A DNA stretch of 64,000 nt from an uncultured Psychroserpens sp. GTDB lineage: Bacteria > Bacteroidota > Bacteroidia > Flavobacteriales > Flavobacteriaceae. Positions 10,993 to 20,985 of the stretch are shown here, piece after piece. Below the pieces are notes generated by a model. The model was not told where the DNA came from, made no database searches, and was given only the letters and a program-made list of their open reading frames with translations. The stretch is from contig CANKZZ010000001.1 in the NCBI GenBank assembly GCA_947488655.1, forward strand, positions 558,001 to 622,000, given 5' to 3'. Position 1 is the first letter of the stretch, and every line of letters starts with the position of its first letter. The translations under genes and the position numbers were made by a program.

Positions 10993-12261
10993 ATGTTACA
11001 AGTTGCTTTTATTAGAGATCACAAAGAGGATGTAATTAATCGTTTGGCTAAACGAAATTTTGATGCTACACAATTAATTGATGATGTTATTTCAATGGAT
11101 GAGAAGCGCAGACAATTGCAAACACAATTAGATAATACGCTTGCCGAATCTAATTCACTGTCTAAAGAAATTGGCGACTTATATAAATCTGGAAAAGCAG
11201 CAGAAGCTAATGTGCTTAAAGAAAAAACGTCTCAACTTAAAGAAGATTCTAAGTCTTTAAACGACCAGTTAAACCAAACGTCTAATGCGCTTACAGATTT
11301 GTTGTATAAAATTCCTAATGTGCCTCATGAGAGTGTGCCTAAGGGCAACTCAGACCAAGATAATGAAGAGATTTTTAATGAAGGTGATGTGCCAAAACTT
11401 TTTGAAGGTGCAATGCCTCACTGGGAATTAGCAAAAAAATATGATATCATTGATTTTGAATTAGGAAATAAAATATCTGGTGCTGGTTTTCCTGTGTATA
11501 AAGGAAAAGGCGCTAGGTTACAACGTGCATTGATTGCATATTTTTTAGATAAAAATACAGCTGCTGGCTATACAGAGTATCAATTACCGCATTTAGTTAA
11601 TGAAGCGTCTTGTTACGGTACTGGTCAATTACCAGATAAAGAAGGTCAAATGTATCATGACTCTAGAGACGATTTGTATTTAATACCTACTGCAGAAGTG
11701 CCAGGAACAAACGTGTTTAGAGATGTATTGTTGGCAGAAAGTGATTTGCCAATTGGCATTACAGGTTATACACCATGTTTTAGAAGAGAAGCAGGTAGTT
11801 ATGGTGCGCATGTGAGAGGATTAAATAGGTTACACCAATTTGATAAAGTAGAAATTATTAGAGTGGAGCATCCAGATAATTCATATAACGCTTTTAATGG
11901 TATGATTGAGCATGTTAAAAACATTTTACGTGAGTTAAAATTACCTTATAGAATTTTACGTTTATGTGGTGGAGACACAGGTTTTCCTGCAGCCATGACG
12001 TATGATTTTGAAGTGTTTTCTACAGCTCAAGATCGTTGGTTAGAGATTTCTAGTGTTTCTAATTTTGAATCTTACCAAGCTAATCGTTTGCGTTTACGTT
12101 TTAAAAACAGTGATGGTAAAAATGAATTGGCACATACATTAAACGGAAGTTCATTAGCGTTACCTCGAGTTTTAGCAGGTATTTTAGAGAACTACCAAAC
12201 TGAAGATGGTATAAATATCCCAGAAGTTTTAATTCCATATACAGGATTTGACAAAATATAA
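10993..12261 (+). CDS. serS: Serine-tRNA ligase
   Basis: MLQVAFIRDHKEDVINRLAKRNFD; class II motifs TPCFRREAGSYG, LNGSSLALPR. Confidence 0.97.
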   Translation: MLQVAFIRDHKEDVINRLAKRNFDATQLIDDVISMDEKRRQLQTQLDNTLAESNSLSKEIGDLYKSGKAAEANVLKEKTSQLKEDSKSLNDQLNQTSNALTDLLYKIPNVPHESVPKGNSDQDNEEIFNEGDVPKLFEGAMPHWELAKKYDIIDFELGNKISGAGFPVYKGKGARLQRALIAYFLDKNTAAGYTEYQLPHLVNEASCYGTGQLPDKEGQMYHDSRDDLYLIPTAEVPGTNVFRDVLLAESDLPIGITGYTPCFRREAGSYGAHVRGLNRLHQFDKVEIIRVEHPDNSYNAFNGMIEHVKNILRELKLPYRILRLCGGDTGFPAAMTYDFEVFSTAQDRWLEISSVSNFESYQANRLRLRFKNSDGKNELAHTLNGSSLALPRVLAGILENYQTEDGINIPEVLIPYTGFDKI

Positions 12262-12305
12262 ATGACATATTATTTGTAAGAAAAATAATATGTTTTATCG
12301 TTTAA

Positions 12306-12352
12306 ATGCTAAAAAATGACGTTGTTCAACGATTTTTTAGCATTTTTCTTTG
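12306..12352 (+). terminator. serS terminator
   Basis: aaatgctaaaaaatgacg..cgattttttagcatttttctttg. Confidence 0.65.
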
Positions 12353-12409
12353 TTTTTTAAATTTAAATTAAGAGGTTAGTAATCCAATTGAGAATCAACC
12401 TACTTAATC

Positions 12410-12478
12410 ATGAAAAATATAAAACGAATAGTACTACTTGCAGTTTTAGTAGTTGTGGCGAGCAAAGTTTTTTTCTAA
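12410..12478 (+). CDS. 22-aa hydrophobic micro-ORF (MKNIKRIVLLAVLVVVASKVFF), putative membrane micropeptide
   Basis: Hand translation; basic N-terminus plus hydrophobic stretch; lies between two terminators. Confidence 0.4.
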   Translation: MKNIKRIVLLAVLVVVASKVFF

Positions 12479-12575
12479 AAACTTTTTCTTACCTAAATCT
12501 AATTAAAGAACGCCAAACAGAATAACTGAATCATTTTGTAAAGAATAGATTAATAGCACATTTATTTTGTCGGTA

Positions 12576-12607
12576 ATGCCTAAACTAACGTTTAGGCATT
12601 TTTTTTG
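12576..12607 (+). terminator. Strong Rho-independent terminator
   Basis: tgcctaaactaacgtttaggcatttttttt. Confidence 0.85.
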
Positions 12608-12727
12608 CGCTCTATTTGAGATTGTAAAGAGTAGTGTAATATTAAACCAAAGTCTATATAAATAATTATAAAAACATTCACAATATCTGGATATTACATT
12701 TGTTATATTTACATAAATAAAATTAAT

Positions 12728-14509
12728 ATGCGTCAAATAATATTATGTCTAACCTTATTATCATGTGGTTTTTTGTTCTCGCAAAGCGAACAATTGGCAG
12801 ATGATTATTTTAAACGTGGCGAATTTGATAAAGCACTCTTGTCTTACCAAAAGTTAAATGAGAAAAAAAGAAACTCAAAATATATTGATAAAATAATCGA
12901 AACGTTACAACAACTAGAGCGTTATGATGAAGCTCAAGAGGAGATTTTGAGACGAATGAAAGAGATAAAATATCCTCCATTATTAGTAGAGTTAGGATAT
13001 AATTATCAACTTAAAGATAGTTTAGAATTAGCCAAAAAATATTACCTAGAAGCCATAGCTAAAGTTGAAGAAAGACCAGCATATACATATGGTATTGCTA
13101 AAAAATTTGAGGATCACTCTTTGTTAGATGAAGCACTGCTTACCTATAAAAAAGGTATGGAGCTAAATCCAGATTATAATTTTAATATGCAAATGGCGCG
13201 TATTTATGGAGAGCAAGGTAATATAGAGTTATTGTTCTCTAATTATTTAGATTATGTAGAGTTTAAACCAGAATTTATCTCTACCGCAAAACGAGCTTTT
13301 AGCGATTTTGTGTCTGAGAATAAGGACAATGAAAATAACCTTACCCTAAAAACATTGTTATTAAAAAAATCGCAATCAAATCCACAACCATTCTGGAACG
13401 ATATGTTGAGTTGGCTTTACATACAGCAAAAAGAGTACAACAAAGCATTTATTCAAGAAAAAGCAATATATCGTCGCTCTAGAGAAAGTTTAAGTAGAAT
13501 TATTGATTTAGCTTTAACCACAGTAAAGCAAAAAGATTATAAAAGTGCTAACTCTATTTTTGAGTTTGTTTTAGAAAATTCACAAGATATAAATACGGTT
13601 TTAACTGCACATCAATACATGTTAGAAATTGATATTGAAAATGCAGGTACAAACCAAAAACTTTTATCTGAGATAGATGAAAAGTTTAATAAATTATTTT
13701 TTGAGTTTGGTAAATACGAACAAACAATTGCGCTTCAAATTGCCTACGGAAATTTTATAGCCTTCAATAAACAGCAGCCAAAAGAAGCTAGTGATTTTTT
13801 AAAAAAGAGTTTAGAATTAAATTTATCAACTTTTCAAGAAGCAACTGTAAAGTTAAAATTGGGAGATATATTGGTGTTTCAAGAGCGATTTAATGAAGCC
13901 TTAATTTATTATACGCAAATACAAACCAATTTAAAAAACAGTACAATCTCACAAGAAGCACGTTTTAAAGTAGCTAAAACTAGCTATTATAAAGGCGATT
14001 TTGAGTGGGCAGAATCACAATTAAAAATTTTAAAGTCATCAACGTCGCAATTAATTGCTAATGACGCTTTAGAGTTAAAATTACTTATTAGTGACAACAA
14101 AGATGAAGACTCATTACAAACTGCTTTAAAACTATACTCAAAGGCAGACTTAATGTCATTTCAAAATAAAAATAGCGAAGCCATTACGCTTCTAGATAAA
14201 ATTTTAACTGAACATAAGGGAGAATCTATTGAAGATCAAGCATTATATATGCAGGCTAAACTTTATGAAAAGACTAAGCAAATAGATAAAGCAGTTGCTA
14301 ATTACGAATATATCATCGCAAATTACAGAGACGAGATTCTTGCAGATGATTCACATTTTTACTTAGCAGAACTCTATCAAGATCGTTTAGCACAACCCGA
14401 AAAGGCTAAGGTGCTTTATGAGAATATTATATTTAATCATGAAGATAGTATTTATTTTATAGAAGCGAGAAAGCGTTTTAGGATGTTGCGTGGTGATGCG
14501 ATAAATTAG
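12728..14509 (+). CDS. Tetratricopeptide repeat protein (secreted/periplasmic)
   Basis: Signal peptide and multiple TPR helical pairs (e.g. AKKYYLEAIAKVEERPAYTYGIAKKFEDH). Confidence 0.8.
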   Translation: MRQIILCLTLLSCGFLFSQSEQLADDYFKRGEFDKALLSYQKLNEKKRNSKYIDKIIETLQQLERYDEAQEEILRRMKEIKYPPLLVELGYNYQLKDSLELAKKYYLEAIAKVEERPAYTYGIAKKFEDHSLLDEALLTYKKGMELNPDYNFNMQMARIYGEQGNIELLFSNYLDYVEFKPEFISTAKRAFSDFVSENKDNENNLTLKTLLLKKSQSNPQPFWNDMLSWLYIQQKEYNKAFIQEKAIYRRSRESLSRIIDLALTTVKQKDYKSANSIFEFVLENSQDINTVLTAHQYMLEIDIENAGTNQKLLSEIDEKFNKLFFEFGKYEQTIALQIAYGNFIAFNKQQPKEASDFLKKSLELNLSTFQEATVKLKLGDILVFQERFNEALIYYTQIQTNLKNSTISQEARFKVAKTSYYKGDFEWAESQLKILKSSTSQLIANDALELKLLISDNKDEDSLQTALKLYSKADLMSFQNKNSEAITLLDKILTEHKGESIEDQALYMQAKLYEKTKQIDKAVANYEYIIANYRDEILADDSHFYLAELYQDRLAQPEKAKVLYENIIFNHEDSIYFIEARKRFRMLRGDAIN

Positions 14510-14526
14510 ATCTAGCACGTTGATGA

Positions 14527-14949
14527 ATGAGATTATTTAAAAAGAAACCTAAGTTTGATTACAGAGATTTGCTATCCAAATTAGAGGATGGAGATAAAAA
14601 TGTGATAAATAGCTTATTATGGTCACCAAAAAATAAAGTTGTTAATCATTTACCTATTTCAACAGAGCTTATTCAAAAGCTTAAAGCAAAACAAAATACC
14701 GATAAATTAAAAATTCATAAAAAATTTCAAAAAGGATATTTTGAGTTAATAATTTTAGAAATTACTTATACAGATAGTGACGTCCCATACAGTCCAATAA
14801 TTATAGACAATCGTAATGGTAAAATTATAGGTATTATGTTACCTTTTAATGAATTGATTACGCATTTAACAAATAAGGAAAATAAAGCGATTAATAGTTT
14901 GGCAGTTGAATGGACAAGCTTCGTTATAAACCACAGATTAGGAAAATAA
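14527..14949 (+). CDS. Hypothetical protein
   Basis: 140-aa ORF with normal spacing; family not recognised. Confidence 0.6.
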   Translation: MRLFKKKPKFDYRDLLSKLEDGDKNVINSLLWSPKNKVVNHLPISTELIQKLKAKQNTDKLKIHKKFQKGYFELIILEITYTDSDVPYSPIIIDNRNGKIIGIMLPFNELITHLTNKENKAINSLAVEWTSFVINHRLGK

Positions 14950-15036
14950 AAATAAAATAATGACGTAAGGCAACTACGCATTATCATAAACTGTAAAACT
15001 CACTATTATTTTACGTTACATCATACCTTTTTTAAA

Positions 15037-15544
15037 ATGCCAATAGCGGAAACCAAACGTCTTATCCTCTCTAAAATCACAGTAGATGATGCACCATTTA
15101 TTCTACAATTGATGAATACACCAGATTGGCTTAAATATATAGGCGATCGTAATATTAAAACTGTTGAAGCTGCTGCTGAGTACATAAAAAACAATCAACT
15201 CAAATGTTATGATGAGCATGGTTATGGTTATTACAAAATGCAAATTAAAGCTCAAAACCTAAAAACGATTGTGCGGATTATTAAAACGCGATGAGTTAGA
15301 CCACATTGATATTGGGTTTTCAATGCTACCCAAATATCATGGTCAAGGTTATGGATATGAAGCAGCAAGTCAAGTTTTAAAACTTGCTAAAAATCAATTT
15401 GGGATAAAAAGCATTTGCGCAATTACACTTCTAATAAATAAACCATCTATTCAACTTTTGGAAAAATTAGGCTTATCTTACCAAAAAACAGTAAAACCCT
15501 TTGATGACGACGAAGAACTTCTGTTATTTGCAAAAGATTTATAA
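15037..15544 (+). pseudogene. GNAT N-acetyltransferase, frameshifted
   Basis: ORFs 15037..15294 and 15269..15544 are the two halves of one RimJ/RimL-like GNAT; frame changes at ~15265-15275 (acgattgtgcgga). Confidence 0.75.
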
Positions 15545-15613
15545 TATATACTCTTTCCTCATCATTTCATTTAATGTCATATAAAACCATGAGGAATTTA
15601 CAAAAACAAGACA

Positions 15614-15940
15614 ATGATTATATATAATATTACAATTAATATAGACGATTCTGTTCACGATCAATGGTTAGAGTGGATGAAGACAGAACATATTCCGCAG
15701 GTATTAGGAACAGGGAAATTTGAAAAAGCAACCTTATCTCAAGTTATGGTAGATGAAGAAATGGGAGGTCAAACCTATTCAGTTCAATATCGTTCATACT
15801 CAAGAGAAGCATTAGATGCTTACTATAAAGAAGATGCAGATAGGTTACGACAAGAAGGATTAAAAAAATTTGCAGATAAAATGTTAGCTTTTAGAACTGA
15901 GCTTAAAATTGTAGATGAGTTTAATGTTAAGTTTACTTAA
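15614..15940 (+). CDS. DUF4286-family protein
   Basis: MIIYNITINIDDSVHDQWLEWMKTEHIPQVLGTGKF. Confidence 0.75.
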   Translation: MIIYNITINIDDSVHDQWLEWMKTEHIPQVLGTGKFEKATLSQVMVDEEMGGQTYSVQYRSYSREALDAYYKEDADRLRQEGLKKFADKMLAFRTELKIVDEFNVKFT

Positions 15941-16135
15941 CTAAATTATTAGTCAAAACATAATGTGCAATAGACAACATTATAAGAGACTATAGAATTA
16001 ATTAAATTATAATTTTAAAAGAGTAATAGCTCAATATAAATTTTTTATCTAAGTGTTTTTTAAAAAAAAGATTTAGAGTAAGAAAATAGTAGTATATATG
16101 CGCTTTCGCGATAAAAAACAATAAATTAAAATAAC

Positions 16136-16930
16136 GTGTCAAACAATCATCAAGTAAAAGCAAAAAAACATTTAGGACAACATTTTTTAAATGATGAGAA
16201 TATAGCTAGAGATATTGCAGATACCTTAACTTTAGAAGGTTATAAGCAGGTTTTAGAAATAGGTCCAGGAACAGGTGTTTTAACAAAGTATTTACTCAAA
16301 AAAGATATAAAGACACATGTTATAGAAATCGATTCAGAATCTGTAGAATTTCTTAAAGCAAATTATCTCAATTTGGCAAATCGTGTACATGAAGAAGATT
16401 TTTTAAAATATGATTTAAACCATATTTTTAATAATGAGCCTTTTGCTATTATTGGCAATTTCCCATATAATATCTCTACACAAATTGTCTTTAAAACTTT
16501 AGAGATGCGAGAGCAAATCCCAGAGTTTGCAGGTATGTTTCAAAAAGAAGTTGCAGCAAGAATTTGTTCAAAAGAAGGCTCTAAAGTTTACGGTATTATG
16601 TCTGTATTGGTACAAGCGTTTTATGATGCAGAGTATCTATTCACAGTGCCACCAACCGTTTTTACGCCACCACCAAGAGTTGAGTCTGGTGTGTTAATAC
16701 TTAAACGAAAAGATGACTTTTCATTACCTGTTGACGAAAAACTATTTTTTAGAGTAGTAAAAACTGCATTTCAGCAACGTAGAAAAACATTACGTAATAG
16801 TTTAAAAAGCTTCAATCTTTCAGATAATTTAAAAGCAAATGTTATATTTGGCAAACGTCCAGAACAACTAAGCGTAGATGCTTTTATAGAATTAACGCAA
16901 CGTATTGAAAACGACGATAATCAAGATTAA
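16136..16930 (+). CDS. rsmA: 16S rRNA (adenine1518/1519-N6)-dimethyltransferase
   Basis: [42 protein letters not shown] start. Confidence 0.96.
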   Translation: MSNNHQVKAKKHLGQHFLNDENIARDIADTLTLEGYKQVLEIGPGTGVLTKYLLKKDIKTHVIEIDSESVEFLKANYLNLANRVHEEDFLKYDLNHIFNNEPFAIIGNFPYNISTQIVFKTLEMREQIPEFAGMFQKEVAARICSKEGSKVYGIMSVLVQAFYDAEYLFTVPPTVFTPPPRVESGVLILKRKDDFSLPVDEKLFFRVVKTAFQQRRKTLRNSLKSFNLSDNLKANVIFGKRPEQLSVDAFIELTQRIENDDNQD

Positions 16931-16969
16931 AAATTTGTCATTTCGGGCAGAGAGAAACTTCAAAACCTC

Positions 16970-18340
16970 ATGATCGAAGAAAGAGAAAATAGTCAATTTG
17001 AATTAACAGATGCTCTTATAGAGCAAGTAGAACTTTGTGTCGAAACTAAAGACGATAAAGAACTCAAACGTGTGCTTAATGAATTCCATTTTGCAGATGT
17101 AGCTGAGATTCTAGACGAATTAGATCTCGAAGATTCTGTTTACGTAATTAAATTACTAAACTCCGAAACTACATCAGAAATCCTTATGGAACTCGATGAG
17201 GATATACGAGAAAAAGTACTTAAAAATCTTTCTACAAAAGAAATTGCCGAAGAGGTAGAAGAGTTAGACACAGATGACGCTGCAGATATGATTGCAGAGT
17301 TGCCAGAAGAGCGTCAAGCCGAAGTAATCTCGCAAATTGAAAATCAAGAACACAGAGAAGAAATTACAGAGCTACTAGCTTATGATGATGACACAGCTGG
17401 TGGTCTTATGGCAAAAGAGCTTGTAAAAGTTTATGAAACCTGGACAGTTGCAGGATGTTTACGTCGTATTAGAGGTCAGGCAAAAGATGTCACTAGAGTA
17501 CACTCAATTTATGTAGTTAATAAAGAAGATAAACTCATAGGACGCTTATCTCTAAAAGATTTAATTGTTGCAAAAAGCGAGCAAAAAATAGCAGATATAG
17601 CCAAAGACACAGTAGATTACGTCAACGTGCATGACGATGCAGAGGTCGTAGCCAAAGTAATGTCTAAATACGATTTAGAAGCTATTCCTGTGGTTGATGA
17701 TAATCAAATTCTCGTTGGTAGAATTACCATTGATGATATTGTAGATGTTTTAAAAGAAGAAGCAGAGAAAGATTACCAAATGGCAGCTGGTATTACAGGA
17801 GATGTCGAGGCAGATGATAGTATAATAGAACTCACCAGAGCAAGACTTCCATGGCTCGTTTTAGGACTCTTTGGAGGATTAGGTAGTGTATTTATTATGA
17901 AAGGATTTGAGGACGTTATGGAAACCGTACCATCTTTATTCTTTTACACTCCATTAATTGCAGCAATGGCAGGTAATGTAGGTGTACAATCAAGCGCAAT
18001 TATAGTTCAAGGTATAGCCAATGACAATGTTAAAGGCAGCATAGGAAGCAGGTTATTAAAAGAAGTAGGCTTAAGTCTCATTAATGGCTTTGTCTTAGCT
18101 TTACTCGTTATACTATTTGGTTTTATTATTGGTCAAAATACAACAGAGAGTCTCGCCATAGCAGTATCAATGATGTCTGTTATTGTAGTAGCAGCACTAG
18201 TTGGCACCTTTGTCCCAATCATACTAGATAAACGAGGTATAGATCCAGCAATTGCAACAGGACCATTTATTACTACTAGTAATGATATATTAGGTATATA
18301 CCTCTTTTTTGTGCTTTCAGGATTAATTATTGGTTTCTAA
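16970..18340 (+). CDS. mgtE: Magnesium transporter MgtE
   Basis: MgtE N domain, CBS pair, TM domain GNVGVQSSAI... Confidence 0.95.
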   Translation: MIEERENSQFELTDALIEQVELCVETKDDKELKRVLNEFHFADVAEILDELDLEDSVYVIKLLNSETTSEILMELDEDIREKVLKNLSTKEIAEEVEELDTDDAADMIAELPEERQAEVISQIENQEHREEITELLAYDDDTAGGLMAKELVKVYETWTVAGCLRRIRGQAKDVTRVHSIYVVNKEDKLIGRLSLKDLIVAKSEQKIADIAKDTVDYVNVHDDAEVVAKVMSKYDLEAIPVVDDNQILVGRITIDDIVDVLKEEAEKDYQMAAGITGDVEADDSIIELTRARLPWLVLGLFGGLGSVFIMKGFEDVMETVPSLFFYTPLIAAMAGNVGVQSSAIIVQGIANDNVKGSIGSRLLKEVGLSLINGFVLALLVILFGFIIGQNTTESLAIAVSMMSVIVVAALVGTFVPIILDKRGIDPAIATGPFITTSNDILGIYLFFVLSGLIIGF

Positions 18341-18349
18341 ACTTTTTTT

Positions 18350-18425
18350 GGCGTTTCCTTTACAGGTCGTGCTCTCGCAAGTCGCTCTCTTTGAGGAGCT
18401 CCAACAATTGCTCCATCACTAACGC
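18350..18425. repeat. Putative dispersed intergenic repeat (MITE/REP-like)
   Basis: ggcgtttccttt...ggtcgtgctctcgc...ctaacgc: GGCGTT...AACGC termini, internal ggagc/gctcc hairpin, GC-richer than surroundings. Confidence 0.45.
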
Positions 18426-18463
18426 AGAAATTCGTAATTTTAAAGTCATAAGTTCTATTAATT

Positions 18464-18829
18464 ATGAAGCCAATCAATATAAAAAATAAACACAAACTTT
18501 TTTCAAAACAATGGCATCCACATCGTATAGCTACGGTAGATAATATGCAAGTTATACTCGCTAAAATAAAAGGCGAATTTGTATGGCATAGTCATGAAGA
18601 CGAAGACGAGTTATTTCAAGTCATTAAAGGCACACTTTATATGCAATTTAGAGATAGGACAGAAGTCGTTAACGAAGGCGAAATTATAGTTGTACCAAAA
18701 GGTGTAGAGCATAATCCATCCACAAAAGATGGCGAAGAAGTACATCTTCTCTTATTTGAAAAACTAAGCACAGCACACACAGGAAAAGTAAAAGCCGACA
18801 TGACACAAACTGTATATCCTGAGATATAA
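18464..18829 (+). CDS. Cupin-domain protein
   Basis: WHSHEDEDELFQVIKGTLYMQF...GEIIVVPKGVEHNP. Confidence 0.88.
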   Translation: MKPINIKNKHKLFSKQWHPHRIATVDNMQVILAKIKGEFVWHSHEDEDELFQVIKGTLYMQFRDRTEVVNEGEIIVVPKGVEHNPSTKDGEEVHLLLFEKLSTAHTGKVKADMTQTVYPEI

Positions 18830-18840
18830 TCATTCTAAAA

Positions 18841-18868
18841 TTCCTTCCCTTTTTTTAAGGGAAGGTAT
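18841..18868. terminator. Terminator-like hairpin
   Basis: ccttcccttttttttaagggaagg. Confidence 0.55.
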
Positions 18869-18925
18869 ATTTCTATTTCTTAAAATTGAAAGACGGAAGG
18901 GTAAAAGATTGTATTTTTATCTAAA

Positions 18926-19912
18926 TTGTTTAACTTAAATATCCCGAAGTGTTCGGAACTGCTTCTACAAATAAACATGAAAATCCTCCACCTAGACTCC
19001 AACCATCCTTTACTCATTGAGCAACTTAATGCACTAGGCTTTACCAATGACGAAGATTATACATCGTCAAAAGAAGTTATAGAAAACATCATTCATCAAT
19101 ACGACGGTTTCATAATAAGAAGCCGATTTAAAATTGACGCGCCATTTCTAGACGCTGCAAAAAACTTAAAATTTATTGGTCGTGTTGGTGCAGGATTAGA
19201 AAATATAGATTGTGACTATGCTCAAAGTAAGGGCATCAAATTAATAGCAGCTCCTGAGGGTAATCGAAATGCAGTTGGAGAGCATAGTTTAGCAATGTTA
19301 CTATCTTTATTTAATAAATTAAACAAGGCAGATCGTGAAGTTAGAGAAGGTAAATGGTTGAGAGAAGATAATCGCGGACTAGAATTAGACGGTAAAACAG
19401 TAGGCTTAATAGGCTATGGTAATATGGGTAAAGCCTTTGCCAAAAAACTTCGAGGTTTTGATGTTGAGGTTATTTTTTATGATTTAATATCAAATATTGG
19501 AGACAACAATGCAACTCAAGTAACTTTAAATGTATTACAAGAAAGAGCAGATGTTCTTAGTTTGCATACTCCAGAAACACCATTAACAATAAACATGGTA
19601 GACGCTAAGTTTATTAATGGTTTTAAAAAATCATTCTGGTTAATAAACACAGCACGTGGCAAAAGTGTAGTTACTAATGATTTGGTTTCAGCATTAAAAA
19701 CAGATAAAATTTTAGGAGCAGGATTAGACGTGTTAGAGTATGAAAAAGCGTCTTTCGAAAATCTATTTACCACAAAAATGCCAGAGGCTTTTAAGTATCT
19801 CATTTCCGCAGAAAATGTGATTTTAACACCTCATGTTGCTGGTTGGACCGTTGAGAGCAAAGAGAAATTGGCGCAAACAATTGTAGATAAAATAAAAGTA
19901 GAATTTTGTTAA
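18926..19912 (+). CDS. D-2-hydroxyacid dehydrogenase (start likely at MKILHLDSNHP, 18977)
   Basis: GRVGAGLENIDCDYA, GLIGYGNMGKAFAKKL, NTARGKSV. Confidence 0.88.
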   Translation: MFNLNIPKCSELLLQINMKILHLDSNHPLLIEQLNALGFTNDEDYTSSKEVIENIIHQYDGFIIRSRFKIDAPFLDAAKNLKFIGRVGAGLENIDCDYAQSKGIKLIAAPEGNRNAVGEHSLAMLLSLFNKLNKADREVREGKWLREDNRGLELDGKTVGLIGYGNMGKAFAKKLRGFDVEVIFYDLISNIGDNNATQVTLNVLQERADVLSLHTPETPLTINMVDAKFINGFKKSFWLINTARGKSVVTNDLVSALKTDKILGAGLDVLEYEKASFENLFTTKMPEAFKYLISAENVILTPHVAGWTVESKEKLAQTIVDKIKVEFC

Positions 19913-19937
19913 CTTTAAACAATTAATACATCTAATC

Positions 19938-20393
19938 ATGACGTCTAAAGCAGCAACTCAAGAGGAGTACATCAATCAATTACCAGAAGATAGAAAAATA
20001 CCAATTACAAAATTAAACGACCTTATCATAAAGCATATGCCTAAAGGCTTAGAAGCTGGAATGGGATATGGTATGTTAGCATATTATGTGCCAAAATCTA
20101 TATATCCAGATGGATATCATTGTAAGCCTTTTCCGCCTTTACCATTTATTAATTTAGCATCCCAAAAGAATTTTATAGCATTGTACCATTCTGGAATGTA
20201 CGCAAAAAAAGAGCTGTATGACTGGTTTGTTGCAGAATATCCAAAACACTGTAAGTACAAATTAGATATGGGCAAAAGTTGTGTGCGTTTTAAAAAGATG
20301 GACGATATACCGTATGATTTGATTGAGCAACTTTTAGGTAAAATGACGGTTGAGGAATGGATTGAAATCTACGAGAAAGCGATAAAAAAATAG
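19938..20393 (+). CDS. DUF1801 domain protein
   Basis: YINQLPEDRKIPITKLNDLI...MGKSCVRFKKMDDIP. Confidence 0.75.
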   Translation: MTSKAATQEEYINQLPEDRKIPITKLNDLIIKHMPKGLEAGMGYGMLAYYVPKSIYPDGYHCKPFPPLPFINLASQKNFIALYHSGMYAKKELYDWFVAEYPKHCKYKLDMGKSCVRFKKMDDIPYDLIEQLLGKMTVEEWIEIYEKAIKK

Positions 20394-20497
20394 AAAAACG
20401 GTTTTGTAGTGGTTACATTTCCGAAGCAAAAAAACATTTAATAAATATATAATTAATACGATTCCCTTTTACGAGGGAATGAAATAAAAATGTACTA

Positions 20498-20884
20498 ATG
20501 AAAAAACGAGTAACAGGAATTGGAGGATTGTTTTTTAAGTCTGAAAATCCAAAGGCATCTAAAGACTGGTACAAAAAACATTTAGGTTTTAATACTGATG
20601 ATTATGGTTCTACCTTTTGGTGGCAGGATAAAGAAGGTAACGATTGCTCAACACAATGGAGTCCTTTTGAGAAAGAAACCAAATATTTTGAGCCTTCGAA
20701 AAAAGAGTTTATGTTTAATTATCGTGTAGAAAATTTGAAAGAATTATTAGCTACTTTAAAAGATGAAGGTGTTACTATAGTTGGTGAAATGCAAGAGTTT
20801 GACTACGGAAAATTTGGTTGGATTTTAGATAATGAAGGTAATAAAATTGAACTTTGGGAACCTATTGATCAGGCATTTAAATAA
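20498..20884 (+). CDS. VOC/glyoxalase-family protein
   Basis: GIGGLFFKSENPKASKDWYKKHLGF ... DNEGNKIELWEP. Confidence 0.85.
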   Translation: MKKRVTGIGGLFFKSENPKASKDWYKKHLGFNTDDYGSTFWWQDKEGNDCSTQWSPFEKETKYFEPSKKEFMFNYRVENLKELLATLKDEGVTIVGEMQEFDYGKFGWILDNEGNKIELWEPIDQAFK

Positions 20885-20985
20885 TCTTGTAACATTTTAT
20901 TGCTTATAACTACTTATAAATAAAAGTGTTCTGTTTTGAGCAATTTTATTAAATTTATAACCTAACCAATAAAAAATTAATTAAT

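Noticed and set aside
12503-12736. Minus-strand 77-aa ORF
   Set aside because: Overlaps the terminator and the TPR gene's upstream region; composition not protein-like.
16932-16962. 'GTCATTTCGGGCAGAGAGAAACTT' resembling a common Bacteroidota intergenic repeat
   Set aside because: Too short and single copy in the window to support a call.
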